Of a stretch of DNA of 64,000 nt, positions 49,469 to 61,675 are shown in pieces. The notes under the pieces were generated by a model. It had not been told where the DNA came from and did no database searches. It worked only from the letters and a program-made list of their open reading frames with translations. Numbering within the stretch: the first letter of the stretch is position 1; each line of letters opens with the position of its first letter. Position numbers and translations under genes: made by a program. Origin of the DNA: Gnetum montanum (Eukaryota > Streptophyta > Gnetopsida > Gnetales > Gnetaceae); the NCBI GenBank assembly GCA_015680685.1, contig MNCI01018080.1:474120-538119 (forward strand), read 5' to 3'.

Positions 49469-50029
49469 TGATGAAGCATGAAAATTATACTAGTTGACTA
49501 AGATATCATATCTATGATATTGCATCTACTATATCGCATGTATGGTATCATAGCTATTATATCACATTTGCTATCTTGTAGACTAATATGGTATGTCACA
49601 AATATGATATCACAATTGTAGTAAATGCCTATAAACGTAAATCACCTATCATGTTTATGATACCTCTAGCCATTTTAGTAGTGATACTCTTTATAGTTTT
49701 CTTCCATAGGACTTAGCAAACAATTAGTGAGTGCCTGCAACATGGATTTGAGTTAATTGTATGGTGTCTTATTCAAGTAGCATTATACATGGACATATTT
49801 CATAAACACCAATAATAATGAGATTGATTCATATTCATTATGTCACTTTAACTTAGAATAAATTTTCTTTCAATGTAATTTACTTTCCATGTATTTAGTT
49901 AATATTTACATTTTCATGCATATTAATCAATTGCCAGAATGAGTGCAACCAATTTCAAGTGTAAACATGCATTCACTTGGTAATACCAATAGTGTTATTG
50001 GGTGGTTTACCTAGTAACATAACACTTGG
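49469..50029 (+). repeat. E4 right (3') LTR, truncated by insertion
   Basis: Matches 44345-44880 and ends where E2's LTR begins. The left LTR continues uninterrupted past this point. Confidence 0.8.
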
Positions 50030-50680
50030 TGTAACAATCGAAAACATCGACGGTTGGAACACCGAGGTTGACAAGTGCACAACCTAACCCCAAATCCACG
50101 TAAGGGTCTGCTAGAGGTGGAGACGAGGTGCCCTAAATGGTCTTGTCAATTGAATAGGGACTTACCAAATGTAATAAAGGTGTAGTGTGGTTAGCCATGA
50201 TGTTGATGCAAAATGGTGTTAAATGTTCAAATAGTGTCAAGTGTAGTCAAGTTTTTAGCAAAAATTAAGATGTCAACATGTAGGGACCACCACCTGAGCA
50301 TACTTGTAGGCATGACTATGTGATGAAACAATGAAAAATGCAAATGAAATGCTAAAAATGCAAAGAGAGAGAGAAGAAGAACACCATCCCAAATGGGGTT
50401 AAGCATAGTTAACACCAAAATGGCTTAGAAGGTACATGGGGTACAACAGGTGTAGTGGAGAGTGTAGTCATAGTCACAGAGGTGTCTGGCCATAAAGACT
50501 GGTGTTCACTAGGGTGTTTGCATCTGTCGGGTTGGTCACTATGGTGTACCATGGTATGTGATGTTCTACTAGGTTATGGTGGGGCTATGGCCATCTGCAA
50601 TTTTTCCAAATGCTAACCCAAAAATTTTCCAATCCTTGATTTGCCAAAATGCCAACCTTGAAAAGGTTAACAGTGTAGGG

Positions 50681-50688
50681 TATTTATA
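50681..50688 (-). promoter_or_regulatory. E2 LTR TATA box
   Basis: The minus strand reads TATAAATA, conserved at 61275-61282 (E2 5' LTR) and 62347-62354 (E3 LTR). Confidence 0.6.
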
Positions 50689-50899
50689 AGGTTAGGATTA
50701 GTGCAAAATGTGGCATGGTTTCCACATGGCAGAGGGGACTATTGGGACTACACTCTCACCCAACTACACTTTCCATTGGGCTTGTGGGGTCAAGTGTAGT
50801 TATAATTTTTGGCAAGATGGAATGCACGAGAGAGAAAGATTCCATTGATTATGCTTGTCAAGGGTGAGTTAACTGTGTTATGCCGTTGTTGTGCTGTGG

Positions 50900-51590
50900 A
50901 GGCATCAAAGGATATTCTAGCTTACTACACTCCCATTGAGGGTTGACTACACTCTGGGGTAGTGGAGAGCATAGTCCTAGGACTTAGAAAAATTTTTCTT
51001 GTTAACTATGCTCTGGGTTGGGGAAGAGCATAGTCTTAATGCTAGTGGAATTTGGGCTTTTTAGCAAACTACGCTCCCCATGGGAAGTTGACTATGCTTC
51101 CAACTAGGGGTGAGCATAGTCTGAGACTTGTCAAAACTTGTGAGAAGCTACCTTTTTGCTGACTACACTCTCCACTGGAGGCTCACTACACTCCAGGGTA
51201 GTGGAGAGCATAGTCTCAACACTTAGAAAAAACTACAAGAAATTAGGTATATGCTACCTACACTCTCCATGAGAGACTTCCTACACTCTATGGTAGTGGA
51301 CAGTGTAGTCCCAACACTTAGAAAAATTTTCTAAAAGATGGCCTTCATATTGACTATGCTTTGGGGGTAGTGAAGAGTGTAGTCTCAACACTTAGAAAAA
51401 TTTGCAAAAACTAGGTCTTCATGTTGACTATGCTCTGGGGCAGTGGAAAGTGTAGTTTTAGCACTTAGTAAATTCTACAAAAAAATTGGCTTGACACTTA
51501 GAAAAAATTGCAAAATTAGCCTTTGTGTTCACTACACTCTAGGGCAGTGGAGAGTGTAGTCTCAACACATAGAAAAATTTTGTAGTTGGA
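50900..51590. repeat. U3 array of hairpin units
   Basis: Units of about 70-100 bp pair an arm like GACTACACTCT with AGAGTGTAGTC, followed by tcaacacttagaaaaattt and a short spacer. Examples start at 50929, 51000, 51069, 51166, 51354 and 51531. Counterparts lie at 61500-61670 and 62580-63490. They sit upstream of the TATA box in sense orientation. Confidence 0.75.
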
Positions 51591-53390
51591 ACTCTGTAGT
51601 CCAAATCTAGTGGTGTTTCATTGGCCCCTCTTTGTTGATGTCTAGAGGGATAGCCTAAGAGACATCATGAAAGAACAACAAAACACCACAATAGGCTTGG
51701 CACCAACATCACTTTTTAGTGAGAGATTGGAGTCACTACACTGTGAGAGATTGGAGTCACTACACTGTGCTTAAGAGTGCTGTGGATAGTGGTATGCTAG
51801 ATAGTAGGTGAGAAGCAAGAGTAAAAGGTGTAGGCAATGTGTTGGGAATAAAAGGAAGGAGAAGTGCAAGTGGGATGTTATGAAGTAAGGAAATCATGGC
51901 TGATGGTAACTATGGCACTAGAGTGGCCTACCCCTAAAAATGTTGACCTCTCATCAGAGTGCTCATGAGAGAGTCAGTGTGGATTCAAGGCTAGACCAGT
52001 TGCAAAATTGCAGCATTGCTAGTTTGCTTGGGAACATGCTTCTTTTTTCTTTTTTTTGCTGAGGGGTGAACCTACTCTAGGTTCTACACTTTGCTAAATG
52101 CTTATTGTGAGGTGCTTTTCATCAAGTGGACTGTAGGCCACAAGATGGGCTTTGCTTTACTCTTTGCATAACTACGTTACATCTATAGAATAGGTGTTTC
52201 CTCCCCAAGATAACTTGTGTTACATTTGCCTAGCCTTTAACCAGCCAACAGAGGCTTCCCATAGGATAACTTATGTTACATCTACCTTGGGTTCTATAGT
52301 TTGACTTGAACAAGTTGTCATGTGGTCACAACACATGAGCATTAGAGGGGTTTGGCTTGTCCAATCATGCACATCAAAGCAATATGGTGACTTGTCACTA
52401 TGATGAGATGCATCCTTGCACAACTNCGAAAGCGTAGTTTTAGCACTTAGAAAATTCTACAAAAAAAATTGGCTTGACACTTAGAAAAAATTACAAAATT
52501 AGCCTTTGTGTTCACTACACTCAACTACACTCTAGGGCAGTGGAGAGCGTAGTCTCAACACATAGAAAAATTTTGTAGTTGGGACTCGATAGTCCAAATC
52601 TAGTGGTGTTTCATTGGCTCCTCTTTGTTGATGTCTAGAGGGGTAGCCCAAGAGACATCATGAAAGAACAACAAAACACCACAATAGACTTAGCACCAAC
52701 ATCACTTTTCAGTGAGAGATTGGATGTCACTACACTATGCTCAAGAGTGCTATGGATAGTGGTATGCTAGATAGTAGGTGATAAGCAAGAGTAAAAGGTG
52801 TAGGTGATGTGTTGGGGATAAAAGGAAGGAGAAGTGTAAGTGGGATGTTATGAAGTAAGGACATCCTTGTTAATGGTAACTATGGCACTAGAGTGGCCTA
52901 CCCCTAAAATAGGAGTGCTTATGAGAGGGTCAATGTGGATTCAAGGCTAGACCAATTGCAAAATTGCAGCATTGCTAGTTTGCTTGGGAACATGCTTCTC
53001 TTTTTTTTTTTTTTTTTTGCTGAGGGGTGAACCTATTCTAGGTTTTGTACTTTGCTAAATGCTTATTGTGAGGTGCTTTTCATCAAGTGGACTGTAGGCC
53101 ACAAGATGGCCTTTGCTTTACTCTTTGCATAACTATGTTACATCTATAGAATAGGTGTTTCCTCCCCAAGATGACTTGTGTTACATTTGCCTAGCCTTTA
53201 ACCAACCAAAAGAGGCTTCCCATAAGATAACTTATGTAACATCTACCTTGGGTTCTACAGTTTGACTTGAAGAGGTTGCCATGTGGTCACAACACATGAG
53301 CATTAGAGGGGTTTGGCTTGTCCAATCATGCACATCAAAGCAATATGGTGACTTGTCACTATGATGAGATGCATCCTTGCACAACCGCCT
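51445..53390. repeat. About 0.97-kb duplication around an N
   Basis: 51445-52425 (end of LTR, polypurine tract, 3' untranslated region) is repeated at 52433-53390 with scattered differences. A single N at 52426 lies at the join. Copy one has an extra 24-bp repeat at about 51729-51770 and the copies differ in a poly-T run (52040 against 53000). Confidence 0.85.
51621..51637 (-). promoter_or_regulatory. E2 polypurine tract
   Basis: The minus strand reads CAACAAAGAGGGGCCAA before the LTR start TGAAACACC. Confidence 0.65.
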
Positions 53391-53704
53391 AGGGTTTCAT
53401 CCTACAAACACAACTCCAAGAAGACAAGGAAAGCACACAACATACAAGGCAAATAAAATGTCAAGGGTGAAGATGCTGCTAGTGCCCCAAAGGCCAGACC
53501 AGACTAGTTGCAAGTGCTTGAAAAGCTAGTAAAATGCTGGGGGTGATGATGCTGCAAGTGCTCCAAAAACTACGCCAGTTGTAGGTGCTCTATTCTAGAC
53601 TGTAGTATCCCTACCCATGTGGTGTAGAAAAGAGTGGTGGTGGGGGGGAGTTAGAGTTATACTTGCTTGCTTACTTGTAGAATTATGTGTGATTGACCAC
53701 AAAC

Positions 53705-54145
53705 CAAGTTTCAGATCTTGGTAGACCATAGTCGTACTAGTTTAAGATCCTAGCAAACCATGGTGTGCTAGTTTATAGTCTTAGTAGACTACTGTGTGCC
53801 AATTTAGCATCATAGAGGATGAATGTTGTGCCAGTTTAGTGTCATAGCGAATGTGTGCTGTGCCATTTTAGAGTCATAGCAAATGTGTTGAGCAAATTTA
53901 GTGTCATATCGGATGTGTTATGCTAGCTTAGCATCATAGCGGTCGAGATGTTGTGCTAGTTTAACATCATAGTGGATGAGCTATTGTGCTAGTTTAATGT
54001 CATAGTGAATGAGCTATTGTTCCAATTTAATTTCATAGTGGATTAGCTACTATGTTAGTTTAACATCATAGCGAATGAGCTAATGTTCCAGTTTAACATC
54101 ATAGCGGACACATGTTATGCCATTTTAATTTCATAGTTGACGAAT
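53705..54145. repeat. About 30-bp tandem repeat, 3' of the pol position in E2
   Basis: A dozen degenerate units around GCTAGTTTAGCATCATAGCGGATG. Same place and layout as 13360-13620 in E1 but with a diverged unit. Confidence 0.8.
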
Positions 54146-54159
54146 TGCTTACCTTGCTT

Positions 54160-54360
54160 CATTGACATCTAATGCTACATGTTAGATGTAATATAGCTTC
54201 AGGTATGAATGGTTCACTAGATTGGCAAACTCATTTTCGTCTTGCTCCATAAGCTTGAATGTTCCATTGTCATAGGCCTTAGTGACCAAAGGCAATAAGA
54301 TTTACTCATGCATAGCTATGTCGTGTTCATGCAAAACTAACTAGAAAAATGTTAAGCGGC
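54160..54360 (-). pseudogene. E2 integrase tail stub and pol deletion junction
   Basis: 54180-54300 matches E1 13630-13765, the very end of integrase and its stop region. About 54330-54370 matches E1 near 17130-17170 (ttaag(c/t)ggcacct). In E1 3.4 kb of pol lies between these blocks, so pol has been removed here. Confidence 0.65.
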
Positions 54361-54753
54361 ACCTATTTCAAAAAATCAATGTGCACAAACGGAAAAAATA
54401 ATGTAGTGAAGTTTGCCTAAGTATGCATGCAAGTTGCTATGGAGGCAAGCATGTTTGTGCTAGTTTTAGGCCTCGATAGGCCATATGTGTGTCGATTTTA
54501 AGTCTTAGCGGACATTGGACAAGTCAATCATGTCATTCTAGGGAGGGTTGGTCATGTTCAAGGAGTGAAATTAGCTTAGGCATTCATAGGGTGGTGAAAA
54601 ATTGAATTTTTTTGCTAAGTATGGATGACTATGCTCTCACCTAACAATGCTCCCAACTAACTATGCTCTTAATTGGGTGTTTGGTGTGGAGCATAGTCCT
54701 AGGTTGGTAACTCATTAAATGATCCTAGGAGGATATATAGGTGCATTTTCACC

Positions 54754-55669
54754 ATGGGTAAGTTATCATTTTCTTACTTTCAACTGCGACATCCAAAGTG
54801 TAGTCTTTCCATTGCTATTGTGCTACTTCCAGTGGAGAGCGTAGTTGGGAAGAATGATGCATCAGAGTGGAGTCCTGCACCCAGGACTCGCCAACATCAC
54901 CAAGGGGAAGCAAGCACTGGGTCACCTACTATAGGCACAAGTGAAGGAAAGGAGACCTTTGACGTCAGCTAAGTATAGTGACTACGCTCTCCTCTTTGTT
55001 CATTTTTTATCATTTTCATTATCCTTGGAAGGATTTGGGAGTGTAGTCTTGTGTTGTGCCTTTCCATGATGCCCTACCATAGTTGTGGCTACTGTTGTCA
55101 CATTCCACCATGGCTGTGGTGGTGGGGAGGGTTTTTTTGGGCAATGGGAATTTTGCTAGGCCATGGATTTTTAGCTTGCATGGGGGATTCCATTAAGGGG
55201 GAGCCATAGATTTTGAGGGTTGGTAGGTTTAAGGCCATTACACCCTACAGTGCAGCCATGGGGGAGACAGTCACTATTGCATGCCACAATGTGGCTACTA
55301 GAGCTACAATCATGATTGGCACTAAGGTTTGTTTAGGACAAGAGTACAATGATGGGGCAACTATTTCTTATTTTGATTTTTTTCTTGTTTATTTTTTTGT
55401 GGATTGTGTGGTTGGGGCCAACCATGAGCCGCACCCTGTGGCATGGCCACAAGGGTCATGGCTACAGCTAAAAACGGAGGTAGAGCACACAAGTTTAATT
55501 CATTTTTTTTCTATTTTTTATGTTTGGAGTTAGCTTGTGTAGTACACATTTGCTTACTAATTATGTGTTTTTGTTTTGGTTATGGCTATAGGTACTAGGA
55601 CATGCTGTAGGCCCCAACGATGTAATGGAGGAAAAAGAATCTCCACCCCCACCTAGCACCATTAGTTGA
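54754..55669 (+). pseudogene. E2 antisense ORF (short relative of the E1 antisense gene)
   Basis: On plus, a 72-codon frame (54754-54972) starts after a TATATA at about 54733. A 106-codon frame follows (55213-55533). A probable intron runs 55480-55591 (GT...AG), then a final exon ends in a Pro-rich segment with TGA at 55667-55669. The intron and the Pro-rich ending correspond to 31186-31434 in E1, though the middle is not similar. U3-like hairpin words (actatgctc...gagcatagtc) lie just upstream, at 54629-54695. The function is unknown. Confidence 0.4.
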
Positions 55670-55904
55670 GCATGACTAGACATACACCTACTGCTAGGAA
55701 TTGTTGCTATTCTTGCTACATTTTTGCCACATGACATTGCTCATGCTATGTATTGATATTCATATGACATCTAATGAATGATTTTGCTATGTGTAATGTG
55801 TAAACTTTATTTTTTATGATTATTTCCTATGCACTTGCTATGCTTATAACATGATGAATTAATGTGCTAAGTTAGGATTATGTGATGATAGTGTGACTAG
55901 GCCA

Positions 55905-56270
55905 TTGTGAGGTCCATGCTAGTTTAGGGCCATAGTGGGAGAGCTGATGCTAGTTTAAGGCCATTTCGAGCCACTGCAATGGGATTAAAGGCAATAGTTT
56001 AAGGTCATTCTAGGCTATGTGTGTTCCTAGTTTAAGGCCATTTTGGGCCATATATTGCTAGTTTAAGGTCATTTCCGGTTGCAGGTCACTAGTTTAAGGC
56101 CATGGTAGGCTGTGTGTATTGCTAGTTTACAATCATTTTAGGCAACATGTTGCTAGTTTAAGGCCATGGTGGGCCACATGTTACCAACTTAAGGCCATGG
56201 TGGACTACATGTTGCTAGTTTAAGGCCATGGCAGGCTGCACATTGCCAGTTTAAGGTAGGCCATCTATTA
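55905..56270. repeat. About 30-bp tandem repeat between antisense ORF and protease
   Basis: Roughly eleven units near GCTAGTTTAAGGCCATGGTGGGCCACATGTT. The best-kept array of this repeat in the window; matches 31795-32130. Confidence 0.9.
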
Positions 56271-56789
56271 CTACCTCTTATTTTGTAATTTTAGCTTTTA
56301 TGATTTTTATGTGTTTTGATGTTTTTTATGCATGAAGTCAAATGCATTAAAGCAAAAATGGTAGAAATGTAAACTAAGCTACTAAATGTGTAGATAATGT
56401 AGATGGTAAGCTAAGTGATTAAACTAAATGTAAATAATATGCTACAATGCTAATGCAATGTAAATGGGGATCAAGATGTATGATGTGGGGAAGCAAATAA
56501 CAGGGGGATTCCTAGTATGCCTTCAGACTAAGGGGGTACCTTAGTCTTGTAGTTGCTTCCTAACCTAGTGTGGATTAGGGGGCGCATAGGTCCTAGATTG
56601 CACTATTCAGTAGTCTCCTTAATCCTCACTTGCTATAGTGAAGGGCAATTCTACCCACAGGGCATCCTTTGAGAGGTTAATGGCTTCTATCGCCTCTTCA
56701 AGTGCATCAACCTTGTGTGTTTCATTGTCTACCAAAAGTGTGTCATCAAGGAATTCAACCTCCAACCCTTGCGCCATGTCTATGTTGTT

Positions 56790-57150
56790 GATAGCCAGAG
56801 GAACAATGTTATCACCGTGGATGATAACTTCACCACCTTTGTATAGAAGGTATATTTCTTGATGAATTAGGAAGGAGATGGCCCCTAGCTAGGCCAACCA
56901 CAGCTTGTCCAATATTAAGTTAAAGCTGAGCATTTCCTCCATGATGATGCATTCAGTAGTGGTGGGGAATTTCTCCTCTACCACAAAGGCTATTATGATG
57001 GTACCCTTAACAATTATGCGTAACCCATTAAAGGACTTTAGGAAGGTGGTTTTTTTTGGCTTGATTTAGTTCGTGAGGCCTAACTTATCAATGATGGCGT
57101 AGGGGATAACAATTTTTGTTAACCCATCGGCAACATGCACCCTCTGAATA
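56790..57150 (-). pseudogene. E2 aspartic protease (broken)
   Basis: Minus frames show VHVADGLTKIVIPY, FNGLRIIVKG and NLILDKLWLA. The first active-site Asp of the DxG motif is Ala (ADG) and the ILGR signature is ILDK, so the enzyme would be inactive. Stops are fewer than in E1. The order and spacing match the E1 protease at 32680-33030. Confidence 0.75.
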
Positions 57151-57799
57151 TTGCGTTACCCAACTTATTTGATGATGAGCATGGGGGCTGTTATGACCTT
57201 ACCCTTCTTAGGGTCGACCTTAATTGCCTCATCACAAAATGTGAGGGGTGTGAAGCTCAATTCCTATAGTGCAAGAGGCAACATCATAGCATGGATGGAA
57301 TTCTCATTTGCTGGGATGTCCTCCATGATAGGAATGGAGGTCAACATCCACACTAATGCTTCGCAGTGGGCAGATGAGGTCATGATCAGGTCATAGAGGC
57401 TCAATGTTGTGTTCTTCTATTAGAATTCTTACTTAACATGGGCTAATGCATCCATGAATTCATTTCCATCAGTTGCATTTTTACTAGCTTTGAATTTTTT
57501 TCATATGCCTTAAGAGACAAATTTCATGTGCAAGTGACTTTGGCTTTGTTGGCTTGGTCTACGTAGGGGCCTCAGTGCTTGGTTTCAAGTTGTTGGTAGT
57601 GGCCTCCTTAGTTGTTTTGGCCATGGGGATTGCAGATAAGGGTACTAGCTTTGGTGGACCTAGCGCCCTTTACTCTTGATGTTGCCTAATCATTTTATTT
57701 GTGAGATGCTCCTTGGGCCTCCCAAGTTATCACCTAGAGGATCTATTAATGTTTCTAGTAGGATTGGCTCTTGGATGGGAAGGGATTGATGTGTTGCCC

Positions 57800-60190
57800 A
57801 CTACCAAAGTCTAGGTAGGTGAGGAGTTAGCATGTTGAAGCACCCTAATGACAAAGGGTGGCTAAACTATCATTGTTGTGACATGTTATGGGACCCTAAA
57901 ACATGAAGGGAGTTATAGATGCTTGAGGTGACACTTTGATGATGAAAGGGGGCCTTAAACCTATGGGGGCTAAGGAAGCCCTTGGGCTGCTAGAGGGTAC
58001 CAAAACTATGAATGATTGCTATGCCAGTTTTGAATCATCATCAACACTGATAGCATTTATGATGTAGCCAATGTCATTTACATTTAGAGGGTCATTGTAG
58101 ACCCTCATGGATTGGTTTTGTGGGCTAACTAGGTTTGTAGCATTAAGGACCAACTCGCCTCTATCAATCATTTTTTGCAAATTGTCTTGTAGGGCTAGAA
58201 AGAATTCTATGCTATGATTGGACAACTAGTGGTAATGACAAAACTGGTTCAACATAAAATGATTTTGGATTGGGGGCTCATTCAAAGCCTTCAAGGTGGG
58301 GTTTCTGAGTAGCTCACAATACCTATCATGCCTTTTATCAGAATCCTTATACATTTGATTATATTGGATATACCTACCTTTCAATAATTTCTCCAACAGT
58401 TTTGAGGGCTTTAGTGGCAATGGGGTGTACTTGGAGCAATCCTTGCACTCAAAGTTAGGCCTTGAAGTAGCTTGTGCTATGTCCACTAGTGATGTGGGCT
58501 GGTTAGTTACCATAGTGCTAGGGATGGCAATTTTGTTGTTGGCCAAGGCCTTGGGTGGCCTAGGTATTTGCCTCGAGTTGGTTATTTTAGCCTCTTTGGC
58601 CATAGTTGCACATGTAGACTGGGTCATTATTGGCTTTGGTTGCATCTTGTATGCTCTTGGTCTATGCAAAAGCTTGGCTTAGAGACTTTAGGGCTAAGTA
58701 GTACAATTTCAACTTGATGAAGTCATTGACTACATCCTTAAATATGGCTAGGAGGTATGTTTCAACTATTAGCTCTTATATTTCATTTAATGAGGCACTG
58801 CAGCATTGGATGAATTTTTGTATAGGCTATAAGTGACCTTGCTTAATTTCTATCAATTGATCCGAGGTAGTTTCAAGCTTCAAGTTGTACTTGAAGCACA
58901 TTACAAACTGGCTCAGAAGATCCTCCAAAGAGGAGATAAAGCCCCTAGGTAATGCACGGTACTAGTCTAGTGCCTTTCCAATGAGTGACATGGGAAAAAG
59001 GCATATGATGGTGTGTGGCCATGCTTGCATTAGTAGGCACTTGGACCTAAACCTCACCAGGTATGCATTGGGGTTTCTTTCACCATTGTACTTGGTAAAC
59101 TAGGGCAATGGGATCCCAGTTGGTAGAGTCAGTGGTGGGATAGCAAGACTTATGGAATCATCCTAGTAAAAGTTCACTACTTCAACTATTTTAGAAGAGG
59201 TGGCCTTAAGCTGCTTCACCTCTTCTGTCAAGGTTTGGACCAGTTGGAATGCTTGATCTAAGTTTTAGGATGTTGTAGCAACATGCACTGGTTATGCTAT
59301 CCATTTTGCTAGTTGTATGGTCCATGACCTAGTTGTGGGTTGCAGGACCATGTGAGGTGCTTATTGCATTGGTTGTGTTATGGGCATAGTGATTAGGGTA
59401 AGCCATGCATGCGTAGGTTGGACCACTGTCGAGGGTGCTAATGAAATAGGTAGGATGTAAGGTGCCTAAGTTGTTTGGGGCTAAGAGACATGCACTATGT
59501 GAATGTCGGGTTCAGCTAGCATGATTACTACTAGGAGAGATAAATGGGAAAGCTACAACAATGCCACAAATGATAAGTTAATAGAAGGTACCAGATCGTG
59601 ATGTGTATGCTACATCTAATGCATTGCTATCATAGGCATTGACCTAGCAAATCATATTAGGGCTATCACTATCTCAAGAAAGACAAGTGAATGGAACTAC
59701 AAGAGGGCTAGACTAGGGGTCATTTACTGGAAGATGATGTGTAAGAAGTCCTCATGCTCAGAATGAGCTTTAAACTCATCCTCCTCCCCATGAAGGGGCT
59801 CCTTGTAGTCTATTCCCACTTTGCACTTATTTGCTTGAATGAGTTGGACAAGTATCCAATGGTGGGGTTCTGTGAGTGGGATGAAGTGAACTGAGGAGGT
59901 GATATACTCCCATCCATTTTAGTGGATAAGTGCATAGCCTCGTTTGACTTTCATGTTCAAATAGTCTACAAATACAACTTCTTGGATCTTTGTGTAGATG
60001 AAGTTGTATTGCTCATCATTTAGCACGGTATACTCTGGGTCTTGGCCACATAGCCTAAGGGATTGCCTTGGATTTACCATAGTAGGACTGATAGGGTTAT
60101 CAATCCTAGTTTCTTATTGGGTAGGAAAGACAGTGAGTGTGCTTGGAACTAATGTTGAAGGCTACTCGAAATTCATGTATGTGGATTAAG
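57800..60190 (-). pseudogene. E2 gag (broken)
   Basis: The capsid domain lies at about 58690-59130 on minus: FTKYNGERNPNAYLVRF, MSLIGKALD, YRALPRG, LEDLLSQFVMCFKYNL. Downstream open frames 58226-58669 and 58019-58225 carry a basic/Pro-rich linker, FCHYH and the SIEFFLALQDNLQKMIDRGE block matching the E1 nucleocapsid-like part. The upstream portion at about 59750-60090 reads QDPEYTVLNDEQYNFIYTKI. Stops and frameshifts separate the blocks. E2 gag is better kept than E1's. Confidence 0.75.
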
Positions 60191-60582
60191 TTACAAGATG
60201 GGATTTTTGGGGTTGTTAGCTATGGAAAATGGCTAACTTTGCTACTTGTAGAAAATGGCTAACTCTGGTGACTACATTTTCTACACTATGAGCTAACTAC
60301 ACTCTCTATGCTGAGAGCTAACTATGATCTCTATTGAGCATCAAGAATTTGACTGTGGGAATGTGTGTTGCTATGTAGGGTTTCAGAGGAACCAACTACT
60401 GGGTCCAATCTACACCAACCAGTTAAGTAGATAATGCCTACACTAACCTAAGATCTAGCTACTACTACACATGCAACAAGTCCATAGGGATGTCATGGTC
60501 TACAATAGCTCGAAGCTAATAATGGTGATGTAGAGAGCACATGAGACAACTGTAATGGAGACTAAAGAGGAAAATGGTTTAA

Positions 60583-60602
60583 GCCCTCCTTCTAGCACCA
60601 AA
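60583..60602 (-). promoter_or_regulatory. E2 primer-binding site
   Basis: The minus strand reads TTTGGTGCTAGAAGGAGGGC just inside the LTR at 60606; the same type as E1. The stretch 60195-60580 before it is leader without a gene and carries degenerate actacactctc words. Confidence 0.65.
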
Positions 60603-60605
60603 GAC

Positions 60606-61675
60606 TGTAACAACTAAAAATGTTCATGCTTGAAATACCAAGGTTAATAGATGCATAGCTTAACCTCGAATCCATGTGAGGGCCTACTAGAGGTGGAGAT
60701 GGTGTGCCTTGAATGGCCTTGTCGATTGAATAGGGACTTACTAGATGTAACTGGGGTGAACGTGATTAGTTACAATGCTAATTTGAAATGATGCTAAGTG
60801 TTCAAATAGTGTCAACAGTGTTAATTGTGTTGCGCATAGTCAAGTTTTTTTGAAAAAATAAGGGTGTCAACATGCAGGGACTGCCTCTTGAGCATAGTTG
60901 TAGGCATAACTATGCAATGAAATAGCAAAACATGTAAATGAAATGCTAAAAATACAAAGAAAGAGAGAAGCAGAACATCATTCCAAATGGGGTTGAGCAT
61001 AATTAACATCAAAAGGAGTTAGAAGGTACATGGGGTACTATAGGTGCAGTTGAGAGCATAGTCATAATCTCAGAGGTGTTTGGCCATGAAGACTAGCACT
61101 TGCCAAGATGTTTGCATTTGTTGGGTTGGCCACCATGATGTACCATGGGATGTGATGTTCTTCTAGGCTACGGTGGGGCTACAGTCATTTGCAATTTTGC
61201 CAAATGGTAACCCAAAAATTTTCCAACCCTTGATTTGCCAAAATGCCAACCTTGAAAACATTGAGGGTGCAAGGTATTTATAGGCTTAGGGTTAGCATGA
61301 AATGCAGCATGGTTGCCATGTGGCAAAGGGGATGGTTAGGACTATGCCCTCACCCAACTAAGCTAGTGGGGTTGAGCGTAGTCACAATTTTGGGTAAGAG
61401 GGGATGTAAGAAAGAGAAAGATTCTACCAACTATGCTCACTAGGGATGAGTTGACTACGTTGGTGTGTTGTTGTTATGTTGTGGAGGCCGTTGAAGGCTA
61501 TTCTAGCTGACTATGATCTCCACTGATGGTTGACTATGCTCTAGGGTAGTGGAAAGCATAGTTCCAAGACTTAAAAAAAATTTGCAAAAAACCTGCTTCT
61601 TGCTAACTATGCTTTGGGTTGGGCAAGAGTGTAGTCTCAATACTGGTGGAATCTTGGCTTTTTGGCAGATAACGT
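60606..61675 (-). repeat. E2 5' LTR, part left of the E3 insertion
   Basis: Aligns with 50030-51082 of the left LTR and breaks in the word matching ttagcaaactacgctccc. TATA on minus at 61275-61282. The outer part should resume beyond the window. Confidence 0.8.

Larger units (their letters stand above)
44345..50029 (+). mobile_element. E4: gag-only LTR element, right LTR cut by E2
   Basis: The left LTR 44345-45185 and partial right LTR 49469-50029 share long blocks starting TGATGAAGCATGAAAATTAT. The primer site follows the left LTR on plus. The 4.3-kb interior carries part of gag and no pol. By eye the LTRs are about 85 percent identical. The LTR ends TCATCA like family B, and its 3' end is related to E5's. 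The right LTR stops inside cacttgg where E2 begins at 50030. The remainder should lie beyond 64000. Confidence 0.8.
50030..51620 (-). repeat. E2 3' LTR
   Basis: 1591 bp, TGTAACAATC to GTGTTTCA. TATAAATA on minus at 50681-50688. Upstream of it (sense), 50900-51590 holds about eight hairpin units. Confidence 0.8.

Noticed and set aside
58425-58682. 85-codon plus ORF
   Set aside because: Antisense shadow of the well-supported E2 gag frame at 58226-58669.
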